DNA of 42,060 bases from Bacteroidales bacterium (GTDB lineage: Bacteria; Bacteroidota; Bacteroidia; Bacteroidales; P3), in NCBI GenBank assembly GCA_017429685.1, contig JAFROL010000039.1:1-42060 (forward strand), given 5' to 3'. The translations under genes were made by a program, and so were the position numbers. Below, piece by piece: positions 7,036 to 14,184 of this stretch. The notes beneath the pieces were generated by a model. The model did not search any database, was not told the DNA's origin, and saw only the letters and a program-made list of their open reading frames with translations. Each line of letters begins with the position of its first letter. Within the stretch, counting starts at the first letter, position 1.

Positions 7036-7914
7036 ATGAAAGAAAACACTAAAAAAATCAAACACACTCCCGTAGGACAGATTATTATGGAAGTTGCCAG
7101 TCATTTCCAGTTGTATGGCTATCATTTCAATGATAATGAAGCCAATATCCGCGCCGAGATAGTTGACCCTATCATCAAGGCATTGGGATGGAGAATGGAC
7201 AATAACACCCTATACAGAGAGGTAAAATGCAAATCAAGCGCACAAAGGGTTGATTACGCCCTGTTCAAGGATAATGTGTGCCGCTTTATCATCGAGGTGA
7301 AGTCTTTGAACACCTTCCTCAAAGAAGGGGAACGCAAGCAGTTGATGAAGTATTTGCAAGACCTTCGTTTTGCCACAGCCAAATACGGCATACTCACCAA
7401 CGGCCACTCCTGGGCTGCCTATAATCGTGATGGCAGGTTAATACACGCTGTCAATATTCCACTTGGGCGCAGCAACAAGTTCGACGAAGATGAGGAAATG
7501 GTGAACAGTTTCTTCCATTATCTGAGTTTATGGGATATTGACAAGGATGATATGCCCCAAACAAATGTGTCGATAGACAATCGTGAACCGGTAAACTTCT
7601 GTATTAAAATCGACAATAGTAGCGAGATACGTGGTATTTGTGCGGCACAGACATTCCATATCTTTATTGAGCGGCACATTGAGCTGGTGTACAGGATGCA
7701 ACAGAACAATCGGTTCGACTACACCATTCTCTTCGATGAAAAGCCCAAGCGTTCCTCACAATCATCCAAGTTCTTGATTGATGGGAAACAGATGTGGATT
7801 ACCCACGACCACAACACATACTGGAAAATGGGTATTGTCCAACAGATTTATTGGGAGAATCCAGATATGGCAGACAGGTTTCTTGTAGTTCCCTTGTACA
7901 GCCACTTTGTGTGA
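7036..7914 (+). CDS. HsdR N-terminal-like PD-(D/E)XK nuclease without helicase
   Basis: A 292-residue protein whose first 150 residues match the type I restriction HsdR N-terminal domain: E41 in NIRAEIVDPIIKALGW, D73 in QRVDYALF, E87 and K89 in CRFIIEVKS, the Q-rich helix KQLMKYLQDL, then KYGILTNGHSWAAYN. That gives a complete E...D...ExK active site. Instead of a helicase, a C-terminal domain of about 110 residues follows, with FCIKIDNSSEIRGICAAQTF and WKMGIVQQIYWENPDMADRF, which I cannot name. Free-standing HsdR_N proteins are common near defence genes. Last gene of the rightward cluster; 55 nt later a new promoter serves the HAD gene. Confidence 0.78.
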   Translation: MKENTKKIKHTPVGQIIMEVASHFQLYGYHFNDNEANIRAEIVDPIIKALGWRMDNNTLYREVKCKSSAQRVDYALFKDNVCRFIIEVKSLNTFLKEGERKQLMKYLQDLRFATAKYGILTNGHSWAAYNRDGRLIHAVNIPLGRSNKFDEDEEMVNSFFHYLSLWDIDKDDMPQTNVSIDNREPVNFCIKIDNSSEIRGICAAQTFHIFIERHIELVYRMQQNNRFDYTILFDEKPKRSSQSSKFLIDGKQMWITHDHNTYWKMGIVQQIYWENPDMADRFLVVPLYSHFV

Positions 7915-7941
7915 TGTGACGAGAGTATCATAAGTTTTTCG

Positions 7942-7949
7942 TATCTTTG
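7942..7949 (+). promoter_or_regulatory. -7 box of the HAD gene
   Basis: TATCTTTG followed by C, 20 nt before the ATG at 7970. It begins 27 nt after the nuclease stop codon, so the HAD gene has its own transcript. Confidence 0.6.
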
Positions 7950-7969
7950 CAATCTCAAAATCAAGGAAT

Positions 7970-8800
7970 ATGACAAAAGAGGATAGTATCAATGTGGCAT
8001 TGGTCTACGATTTCGACGGCACACTGGCACCTGGGAATATGCAGGAGTTCGGTTTTGTGCAAGCCATCGGCAAAGACCCCAATGAGTTCTGGAACAAAAC
8101 GTATGAGATGGCAGTCGGCAACGATGCCAGCACCATACTTTGCTATATGTACCTGATGCTCCAAGAGGCAAAGGCAAATGGAATATCGTTGAAACGCGAT
8201 AATTTCAGAAAGTTCGGTTCAATGATAAAACTATACCAAGGGGTCGAGGAATGGTTCTCGCTCATCAACCAGTATGGCAAATCAATAGGCTTGAATATCC
8301 AGCATTACATCAACTCCTCTGGTTTGAAGGAAATGGTAGAAGGCACCTCTATCGCCAAAGAATTTGAGAATATCTATGCCTGCTCCTTCCTATACGACAC
8401 GGAAGGGAATGCTTATTGGCCAGCCGTTGCCGTGGATTACACCACCAAGACACAGTTCCTTTTCAAAATCAACAAGGGAATCAAGGAGGTCAGTGATAAC
8501 AAGAGAATCAACGAATATGTCGCCAAAGAAGACCGGCCTATCCCTTTCGAGCGGATGATATACTTCGGTGATGGAGAGACAGACGTTCCTTCAATGAGCG
8601 TGGTGAAGTCACAAGGAGGTCACGCAATAGCCGTCTATGGTGACCCAAAGAAGAAAGCCACAGCTACGAAACTCATCAATGCTAACCGTGTGGATTTCAT
8701 ATGCTTGGCTGATTACTCGGAAGGTAGAGAGGTCTACGACACGGTATGCCGCATTCTCAATAAGATACGGGCAGATTACGACCGCCAACAATCCTTGTAA
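7970..8800 (+). CDS. HAD-superfamily phosphatase
   Basis: A 276-residue hydrolase of the haloacid dehalogenase fold. Motif I is YDFDGTLA (nucleophile D14, acid D16); motif III/IV is YFGDGETDVPSM near residue 200, followed by a lysine-rich KKKATATKL segment. The helical insert after motif I (GFVQAIGKDPNEFW to FRKFGSMIKLYQG) is a C1-type cap, as in phosphoserine phosphatase-like enzymes. Substrate unknown. It has its own promoter and lies just beyond the nuclease cluster, so functional linkage to it is uncertain. Confidence 0.85.
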   Translation: MTKEDSINVALVYDFDGTLAPGNMQEFGFVQAIGKDPNEFWNKTYEMAVGNDASTILCYMYLMLQEAKANGISLKRDNFRKFGSMIKLYQGVEEWFSLINQYGKSIGLNIQHYINSSGLKEMVEGTSIAKEFENIYACSFLYDTEGNAYWPAVAVDYTTKTQFLFKINKGIKEVSDNKRINEYVAKEDRPIPFERMIYFGDGETDVPSMSVVKSQGGHAIAVYGDPKKKATATKLINANRVDFICLADYSEGREVYDTVCRILNKIRADYDRQQSL

Positions 8801-9065
8801 TAATATAAAAAGAGGCAGCCAACTCGTGACCGCCTCGCTTCACATTAAAAAATAGGGTTTATGAAAAACCTTTATGTATAAAAACGTAACTATTCCGATA
8901 ATATTGTATCTCGAAAACCTGAGAAAAAATCTGTCAGCCCATTTTTTTTGCACTCACGAAAAGTTTTAGCGGACAGCAATAATTTAAAATTAGAAATGCA
9001 ATACAAAGGATCAAATAATAAAACAATAAAAGCGCATTCTTTTCGTTAAGGGAGAAAATGCTTCT

Positions 9066-9509
9066 ATGAATAAGATAATATTAATATTTGCGTTTGCCTT
9101 TGCGATTGCGTCGGGCGCTGTGGCTCAGAATGCTAACGACAGCATCACGATAAGAGGACAAATCCTTTTGGCCATTGAAGAGAACAATAGCCCTGAGCCT
9201 TATCCCGATGCAGCCATTCTTATAGAGGGTGGCGGCAAAATCCTATCGGAAACCACCACAAACAATGATGGCGAATTCTCATTCAAGATGCCAAAAGGAG
9301 TATACAAACTCTCTTTATGGCAGAACCAAAACTATAAGGGATTTCCCATTCTTTTGGAAGGGAATTTGCAGCGCAAGGTCGACGCGCAATCATCTGTCGA
9401 TTTGGGCAAGTGGACCGTCGGAGCTGGGGTGTTTATCCCTTTAACGTGGGGTCCCGACAGCAAAATGCAAATGAAAAACGATGGAGTCAATGTAACCGTA
9501 CAATACTAA
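9066..9509 (+). CDS. Small secreted protein with a carboxypeptidase-regulatory-like domain
   Basis: A 147-residue protein with a clear signal peptide (MNKIILIFAFAFAIASGAVA, cleaved before QN). The mature part has the beta-sandwich pattern of CarboxypepD_reg domains: PYPDAAILIEGGG, then TTTNNDGEFSFKMPKGVYKL, which usually packs onto or tethers another extracellular domain; here it stands alone. The 265-bp space upstream holds no recognisable promoter box. After its stop come three copies of the octamer CTAACACA (or CTAACAAA) and a peptide-like remnant in the same frame. Confidence 0.7.
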   Translation: MNKIILIFAFAFAIASGAVAQNANDSITIRGQILLAIEENNSPEPYPDAAILIEGGGKILSETTTNNDGEFSFKMPKGVYKLSLWQNQNYKGFPILLEGNLQRKVDAQSSVDLGKWTVGAGVFIPLTWGPDSKMQMKNDGVNVTVQY

Positions 9510-9620
9510 CACACTAACAAACTAACACACTATTTCGGTCTTCTGCTGGGCGGCGCAGTAGCATATAGCGCATACACAATAAACAAAGATAAACCTCGTT
9601 ATACACGAGGAAAAAAGTAA
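9510..9620 (+). pseudogene. Start-less 3' remnant of a small membrane protein gene
   Basis: Directly after the TAA of the secreted protein, the same frame continues with HTNKLTH (encoded by the CTAACACA repeat), then YFGLLLGGAVAYSAY, then TINKDKPRYTRGKK and a TAA. This resembles a membrane helix followed by a basic tail, but no ATG, GTG or TTG is in frame. It is either the tail of a deleted gene or a formerly longer C-terminus of the preceding gene. Confidence 0.35.
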
Positions 9621-9626
9621 ATAGAT

Positions 9627-10214
9627 ATGACCGTAACAGAAGAAGAACTGCAACGAATAGTGGCCGCTGCCGTAAAAGTTGCCCTCAAAGAAATTAAGGG
9701 CGAGGAGGCTGTTCAGGAATCTGCTTCGACAGCAAAGCAGGTAGAAGTGAGCCAGTTTGGCAAGGAGGAGCTGGACGATGCAATGCGCCTGATGCAAAGC
9801 AACCGAGGCAAGGGCGACGAGCCAATGGTAGGCATTTTTTGGTATAACCCGCAGCAAGACGAGTTGTTCGGTGTACGTTCACACCGCATTTCCGACTACA
9901 CCAAGGCCAACTCTCGCTCTGAATTTGGCAGCATATCCTGTTCGGAGATGCACGAAGACGTATGGAAAAAGGAATACCATCGCCAGAAATACAAGAACAA
10001 CGGTATCGGCCCCTACAAAGGCGCCTATGAAATGGTGCCGCGAGGACGCATTTTCTACAACCCAGACACCGAAGTTTTCACCATCGCCGTCGGTAGCTGG
10101 ATTACGCAATATCCTCAGGCTGTGGAACTGATAGTTGACGAATTCAACCTGCGCAACACCACCTATGCCATCAAAACAGCCCACCACTGGGATATTGGCC
10201 AAAAGTGGAACTAA
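9627..10214 (+). CDS. Conserved-looking protein of unknown function
   Basis: A 195-residue soluble protein. The N-terminal 50 residues are a charged helix (EEELQRIVAAAVKVALKEIK). The remaining 145 form a compact domain rich in aromatic residues (GIFWYNPQQDELFGVRSHRI, then HRQKYKNNGIGPYKGAYEMV, PRGRIFYNPDTEVFTIAVGS, ending TAHHWDIGQKWN). No family is recognised; H and Y content suggests a small enzymatic or nucleotide-binding fold, without proof. The ATG at 9627 follows 6 nt after the TAA of the remnant. Filler repeats begin right after its stop codon. Confidence 0.7.
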   Translation: MTVTEEELQRIVAAAVKVALKEIKGEEAVQESASTAKQVEVSQFGKEELDDAMRLMQSNRGKGDEPMVGIFWYNPQQDELFGVRSHRISDYTKANSRSEFGSISCSEMHEDVWKKEYHRQKYKNNGIGPYKGAYEMVPRGRIFYNPDTEVFTIAVGSWITQYPQAVELIVDEFNLRNTTYAIKTAHHWDIGQKWN

Positions 10215-10219
10215 TGGTT

Positions 10220-10279
10220 AATAGTGAATTTTGAATAGTGAAACGAACGCGCACAATTCACTATTCACAATTCACAATT
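10220..10279. repeat. Inverted ATTCAC filler repeat (stem-loop)
   Basis: Arms at 10220-10242 and 10257-10279 are reverse complements at 20 of 23 positions and consist of AATAGTGAA / TTCACTATT / AATTGTGAA units. The 14-nt loop includes AACGAACGCGC. The units also occur at 10826-10840 and 31961-32023. Confidence 0.8.
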
Positions 10280-10291
10280 AATTTCAAATTT

Positions 10292-10840
10292 ATGAACATC
10301 TCAGTCTTTTGCGGCTCGTCGCAGCCGCGCAACCAACAAATAGCCTTTGCCGCCCGCGAACTGGGTCGGCAGATAGCCCTTGGCGGCCACACGCTGCTCT
10401 ATGGCGGCAGCAACCTCGGCCTGATGGGACACGTCAGCAGCGGCGCCCTCGAAGCTGGCGGCACCGTCATCGCCGTCATACCCACCTTCTTCAGCGAAGA
10501 GATTATCAACTCGCAGAAGGTCAGCCAAATCGTCCGTGTCTGCAGTATGGCCGAGCGCAAGGAGTACCTCATTGCCCACAGCGACGCCTTCGTCGCACTG
10601 CCCGGCGGCATCGGCACACTCGACGAAGTCCTCGAGGTGATGGTCAGCAACCAGCTGGGACCCCTGCAGAACAGTAGTCACAAAGACAAACCCGTCATCC
10701 TCTACAACCCCGACGGCTTCTGGCAGCCCTTCCTGCAACAGATAGACCTTATGGGCCAGCACGGATTCTTCCGCAGCGGTCGCAGACCCAACATACAATC
10801 GTTCAACAATATAAAAGAAATAATAGTGAATTGTGAATAG
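10292..10840 (+). CDS. LOG-family protein (nucleotide 5'-monophosphate phosphoribohydrolase type)
   Basis: A 182-residue Rossmann-fold enzyme. MNISVFCGSS opens the fold, YGGSNLGLMG is the phosphate loop, and PGGIGTLDE at residues 104-112 is the PGGxGTxxE catalytic signature of LOG / lysine-decarboxylase-like proteins. These cleave the N-glycosidic bond of (cytokinin-type) nucleoside 5'-monophosphates; in gut bacteria the physiological substrate is unclear. The upstream in-frame ATG at 10238 is inside filler repeats, so 10292 is chosen. The stop codon falls in more ATTCAC filler (AATAGTGAATTGTGAATAG). Confidence 0.9.
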   Translation: MNISVFCGSSQPRNQQIAFAARELGRQIALGGHTLLYGGSNLGLMGHVSSGALEAGGTVIAVIPTFFSEEIINSQKVSQIVRVCSMAERKEYLIAHSDAFVALPGGIGTLDEVLEVMVSNQLGPLQNSSHKDKPVILYNPDGFWQPFLQQIDLMGQHGFFRSGRRPNIQSFNNIKEIIVNCE

Positions 10841-10844
10841 CGGC

Positions 10845-10891
10845 CTGTGACACGAACGCGTCAGCCCGTTCTCCGTTCTCCGTTTTCCGTT
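10845..10891. repeat. CTGTGACACGAA plus GGAAARC filler before the polymerase gene
   Basis: CCTGTGACACGAACGCGTCAG (split here as CCTGTGACACGAA then CGCGTCAG) is followed by three to four 7-bp units GTTCTCC / GTTTTCC at about 10868-10891. The first part matches 17541-17552; the second is the reverse complement of the GGAAARC minisatellite at 12415 and 24087. It ends 5 nt before the ATG. Confidence 0.75.
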
Positions 10892-10896
10892 ACAAA

Positions 10897-12417
10897 ATGT
10901 CACGCGCGCGCACATATATCGCCATCGATCTCAAATCGTTCTATGCCTCTGTCGAGTGCACCGAACGTGGGCTTAATCCGCTCACCACCAACCTCGTGGT
11001 GGCCGATGCCTCGCGCACCGAGAAGACCATCTGCCTGGCCGTCTCGCCCGCGCTCAAAGCCTACGGCATAGGCGGACGTGCGCGCCTGTTCGAAGTCGTA
11101 CAGCGACTGCGCGAAGTCAACCAAGACCGCCAGTTCCACGCCCCAAGCTACCGCTTCAGCGGCAAGTCGACCGACGACAACGAGCTCAAAGCCCATCCCG
11201 AACTGGCTGTCGACTACATCGCCGCGCCGCCACGGATGGCCCACTATATCCAGTACAGCACACGCATCTACCAGATCTACCTTCGCTACATCGCCCCCGA
11301 AGACATCCACGTCTATTCGATCGACGAAGTCTTCATCGACGCCACCAAATACCTGAAAAGCTACAAGATGACAGCCCACCAGCTGACCATCAAGATGATA
11401 CGCGACGTGCTGCGCGAAACAGGCATCACCGCCACCGCCGGCATCGGAACCAACCTCTACCTCGCTAAAGTCGCTATGGACATCGTTGCCAAGCACATAC
11501 CCCCCGACAGCGACGGCGTGCGCATCGCCGAACTCGACGAGATGAGCTACCGCCGCACGCTCTGGGACCATCGCCCCCTGACCGACTTCTGGCGCATCGG
11601 ACACGGCATAGCGCGCCGGCTGGAACGCAACGAGATATACACAATGGGAATGCTGGCTCGCCAGTCCGTCACCAACGAAGAAAAACTATACAAACTCTTC
11701 GGAGTCAATGCCGAACTCATCATCGACCACGCCTGGGGATGGGAGCCCGTCACCATCGAGCACATCAAAAAATATCGCCCGCAAGCCAACTCGCTCAGCA
11801 GCGGACAAGTGCTCCAAAACCCCTACAGCGCTTCCAAGGCTCGCATCGTGGCGCAAGAGATGGCCGACGCCGTAGCGCTCAACCTTGTCGAAAAACGACT
11901 GACAACCAACCAGGTAACGCTGACGGTGAACTACGACACCGAATGTCTCACCAATCCCGACATCAGGGCCAAATACCACGGCGAGGTGGTCATAGACCAC
12001 TACGGCCGTCCCGTGCCCAAATACGCACACGGAAGCGTCGCGCTGCCATTCCACACCTCGTCGGCGCGCTACATAGTAAACGCCATATTGCAAATCTTCG
12101 ACCAAACCGTCAACAGCGACCTGCTTGTGCGCCGGCTCACCATAGGCACACTCAACGTAACGCCCGAAGAACTGACAGAAAACCCCTTCGGCGACCAGTA
12201 CATCAACGACCAACTGAATCTTTTCACTGATTATGACCAACTTGAAGAACAACGCAACAAGGAAAGCGCCACCCTCGAGCGCGAACGCAAAATGCAGGAA
12301 GCCCTCATAGGCATCAAACGCAAATTCGGCAAAAACGCCATCCTCAAAGGCATCAACTTCGAAGAAGGCGCCACCGCCAAAAGCCGCAACAGCCAGATAG
12401 GAGGGCACAAAGCGTGA
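10897..12417 (+). CDS. Y-family DNA polymerase, UvrX/UmuC-like
   Basis: A 506-residue error-prone translesion polymerase. Motif I is [15 protein letters not shown] (metal-binding D), the second catalytic element is [10 protein letters not shown], and [14 protein letters not shown] belongs to the palm. A helix-hairpin-helix thumb ([20 protein letters not shown]) and little-finger domain follow. The C-terminal tail [20 protein letters not shown] with [10 protein letters not shown] is typical of the UvrX-like branch in Firmicutes and Bacteroidetes, where it may bind the clamp or a partner. A YolD-like gene, the usual companion of this branch, lies 1 kb downstream. The TGA stop forms part of the first 7-bp unit of a minisatellite. 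Confidence 0.9.
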   Translation: MSRARTYIAIDLKSFYASVECTERGLNPLTTNLVVADASRTEKTICLAVSPALKAYGIGGRARLFEVVQRLREVNQDRQFHAPSYRFSGKSTDDNELKAHPELAVDYIAAPPRMAHYIQYSTRIYQIYLRYIAPEDIHVYSIDEVFIDATKYLKSYKMTAHQLTIKMIRDVLRETGITATAGIGTNLYLAKVAMDIVAKHIPPDSDGVRIAELDEMSYRRTLWDHRPLTDFWRIGHGIARRLERNEIYTMGMLARQSVTNEEKLYKLFGVNAELIIDHAWGWEPVTIEHIKKYRPQANSLSSGQVLQNPYSASKARIVAQEMADAVALNLVEKRLTTNQVTLTVNYDTECLTNPDIRAKYHGEVVIDHYGRPVPKYAHGSVALPFHTSSARYIVNAILQIFDQTVNSDLLVRRLTIGTLNVTPEELTENPFGDQYINDQLNLFTDYDQLEEQRNKESATLERERKMQEALIGIKRKFGKNAILKGINFEEGATAKSRNSQIGGHKA

Positions 12418-12533
12418 AAGCGGAAAGCGGAAAACGGAAAGCGGAAAACGGAAAGCGGAAAACGGAAAGCGAAAAGCGGAAAGCGGAAAGCGGAAAACGG
12501 AAAACGGAAAGCGGAAAATGGAAAACGGAAAAC
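12415..12533 (+). repeat. GGAAARC 7-bp minisatellite, 17 units
   Basis: Seventeen contiguous 7-nt units, nearly all GGAAAGC or GGAAAAC (exceptions TGAAAGC, GAAAAGC and GGAAAAT). The first unit contains the polymerase stop codon. Related units lie at 10868-10891 and, in frame, inside the A2M gene at 24087-24153. Confidence 0.95.
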
Positions 12534-12633
12534 ACAAATCTGGTACGCAGGTGAAAGAACCGCCAGTGGCCGTTCCGATAGCGAAGCGGAGAATAACCAG
12601 CCTGCGAAAAAGACATTAACACATTAAAAAGAT

Positions 12634-12663
12634 TTTAATTATTAATTTTTAATTATTAATTTT
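12634..12663. repeat. AT-rich direct repeat before the nucleotidyltransferase gene
   Basis: Two copies of TTAATTATTAATTTT in tandem, ending 6 nt before the ATG at 12669. They form the immediate leader of the gene, with no other promoter box seen. Confidence 0.7.
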
Positions 12664-12668
12664 AAAAA

Positions 12669-13361
12669 ATGCAAGCACTCATCCTCGCCGCCGGACTCGG
12701 CACCAGACTTCGTCCACTTACCGACGACCGACCTAAAGCAATGGTCGAAATAAACGGTCGTACACTACTCGAAATCAACATTAACCGCATTGCACAATCC
12801 GGCGTTACACACTGCGTTGTCAACGCTCACTATTTCGGCGACAAGCTTATTGCATACATTCGCAGCCGACAGTGGCCCTGCAATGTCGTCGTCAGCGACG
12901 AGCGCCAGCTCCTCCTCGACACAGGCGGCGCACTCAAGCACGCAGCACCCCTCCTGCTGCCCGACCAGCCCGTACTTGTACACAATGTCGACATCCTGTC
13001 CGAAATCGACTTCTCCGCCCTCGAACAGCACCACATTGCAAGCGGAAACCTCGTGACACTGTGCACCTCGCATCGACAAACCACACGTATGCTGCTGTTC
13101 GACAAAACCGGCAACCTTGCCGGAATCCACGGCCAGAACGACGCCGAAGGACTTGTGCCTCTGCCATTTAGCGGCGTTTCGATGGTCAGTCCCGAACTCT
13201 TCGCCCTGATGCCTCCCGACGACCACCCCTACCCTGTCTTTGGCTGCTACCTGCAGATTGCAAAAAAACACCGCATCGGCTATTTTATGCATCCTGCCGA
13301 AAACTGGATCGATGTCGGCACACCCGAAGCCGTTGAAAAAGCCAAGACAATGTTCCTCTAA
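12669..13361 (+). CDS. NDP-sugar / MurU-like nucleotidyltransferase
   Basis: A 230-residue enzyme with the nucleotidyltransferase fold. LAAGLGTRLRPLTDDRPKAM is the G-x-G-T-R-x-x-P-x-T...PK nucleotide loop, VLVHNVDILSEI holds the metal-binding D, and the C-terminal WIDVGTPEAVEKAK closes the site. At this length, without a hexapeptide tail, it resembles MurU (MurNAc-1-phosphate uridylyltransferase) or a mannose-1-phosphate guanylyltransferase-like protein. No AmgK-like kinase lies beside it, so the sugar is uncertain. It is flanked by repeats upstream and by the YolD-like gene 11 nt downstream. Confidence 0.85.
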   Translation: MQALILAAGLGTRLRPLTDDRPKAMVEINGRTLLEININRIAQSGVTHCVVNAHYFGDKLIAYIRSRQWPCNVVVSDERQLLLDTGGALKHAAPLLLPDQPVLVHNVDILSEIDFSALEQHHIASGNLVTLCTSHRQTTRMLLFDKTGNLAGIHGQNDAEGLVPLPFSGVSMVSPELFALMPPDDHPYPVFGCYLQIAKKHRIGYFMHPAENWIDVGTPEAVEKAKTMFL

Positions 13362-13372
13362 ACCAACAACCT

Positions 13373-13579
13373 ATGAACTACGACGACATAATCGACCTTC
13401 CCCACCACGTCTCGATGCGGCACAAGCCAATGACGATGCTCAACCGCGCAGCACAGTTTGCTCCCTTCGCGGCTCTAACAGGCTACAGCGACGCCATCAG
13501 CGACGCCTCGAACATATCAGTCCAGGACTTTTTCGACGACCCCGACTTCCCCGTCGAACCTGCTCCAGACGATTTTTGA
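13373..13579 (+). CDS. YolD-like protein
   Basis: A 68-residue acidic protein reading MNYDDIIDLPHHVSMRHKPM, then MLNRAAQFAPFAALTGYSDA. The xYDDIIxLPHHVS...RAAQFAPFAALTGY block is the N-terminal signature of YolD-like proteins in Bacteroidetes and Firmicutes. These are usually encoded next to UvrX-type Y-family polymerases and are thought to modulate them. Here it is separated from the polymerase by the minisatellite and the nucleotidyltransferase, but stays on the same strand and could still be co-transcribed. Confidence 0.85.
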   Translation: MNYDDIIDLPHHVSMRHKPMTMLNRAAQFAPFAALTGYSDAISDASNISVQDFFDDPDFPVEPAPDDF

Positions 13580-13729
13580 TACGTTTCGTTTTATAAACAA
13601 ATGAACATCACTAATTTACATAGACAGTACAACGTATAATATCGACCCCCCCACTTCGCAAACACACTAAATCGCTGACACCTTAACCCTCGCGGCCACC
13701 TGCTCCAACTTTTTACACACCGTTTTCAC
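13580..13729. other. Non-coding start of a 600-bp gap
   Basis: Between the YolD-like stop and the palindrome I see no gene, promoter box or terminator. The rest of the gap, to 14184, holds the palindrome at 13730, the promoter at 13923 and a possible gene remnant at 13981. Confidence 0.6.
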
Positions 13730-13806
13730 TCAGTTCTTATATCGTTCTTATATTCGCAATATAAGAACGATATAAGAACTGAATTTTTTCGATATGCAAA
13801 AATGCG
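13730..13806. repeat. Interspersed palindrome, copy A, with attached 17-nt motif
   Basis: Perfect 24-bp arms (13730-13753 and 13759-13782) around the 5-nt loop TCGCA. Each arm contains TTCTTATAT twice. After 7 nt comes CGATATGCAAAAATGCG (13790-13806). Copy B at 29788 has the same arm core and a motif that agrees at 14 of 17 positions. Confidence 0.9.
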
Positions 13807-13922
13807 ACCGAGGTCGCCCCAAAACCCGACCGTAAGGTCCGGACAAGTCACTCTTTTTTTTGGCCGAAACAAAAACATACTCAAACTTACGAATTTTAAA
13901 GCATCCGTCGTTCCTGCCCGAT

Positions 13923-13954
13923 GTTGTCCATATCAAAATTTATATGTAATTTTG
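13923..13954 (+). promoter_or_regulatory. Promoter ahead of a possible gene remnant and the MATE gene
   Basis: GTTG at 13923-13926 and TAATTTTG at 13947-13954, 20 nt apart. It lies 230 nt before the MATE start and 27 nt before the ATG at 13981. Confidence 0.5.
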
Positions 13955-13980
13955 CAGCTCGAAAAAATGATGTGTCATTT

Positions 13981-14140
13981 ATGGATTTGACTAAAAGAGT
14001 GTACATTACGTTAGTTTTAAACTATCTGTAGGAAGTGCTTTTGCTGCGTCCGCCGCGGCAAAGACGCCAAGATGGGCCTTTGCCGAATCCGGAATCAGCA
14101 ACATTTTGAGGCATTTAGCCACAAAAAACAGACCAACGAC
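13981..14140 (+). pseudogene. Possible frameshifted start of a secreted-protein gene
   Basis: An ATG placed well behind the promoter opens MDLTKRVYITLVLNYL and stops at 14029. The overlapping +1 frame continues as SVGSAFAASAAAKTPRWAFA and stays open into the MATE start. Joined, they look like a signal peptide (basic start, hydrophobic core, AFA-AS cleavage site) interrupted by a frameshift. It could instead be an untranslated leader of the MATE gene. Confidence 0.25.
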
Positions 14141-14184
14141 ACTCTTGCTTGGCATTATTTTTCATCACTATTATCTTTTTCAAA

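Noticed and set aside
3730-7914. Classical type I or II restriction-modification system
   Set aside because: No methyltransferase, specificity subunit or helicase motor is encoded in or near the cluster.
12415-12533. CRISPR array
   Set aside because: The units are 7 bp and contiguous, with no unique spacers; no other array-like pattern was found in the window.
13730-13782. Simple transcription terminator
   Set aside because: The stem is very long, AT-rich, lies 150 bp from the nearest stop codon and is nearly duplicated 16 kb away with a linked motif, so an interspersed element fits better. A terminator role is not excluded.
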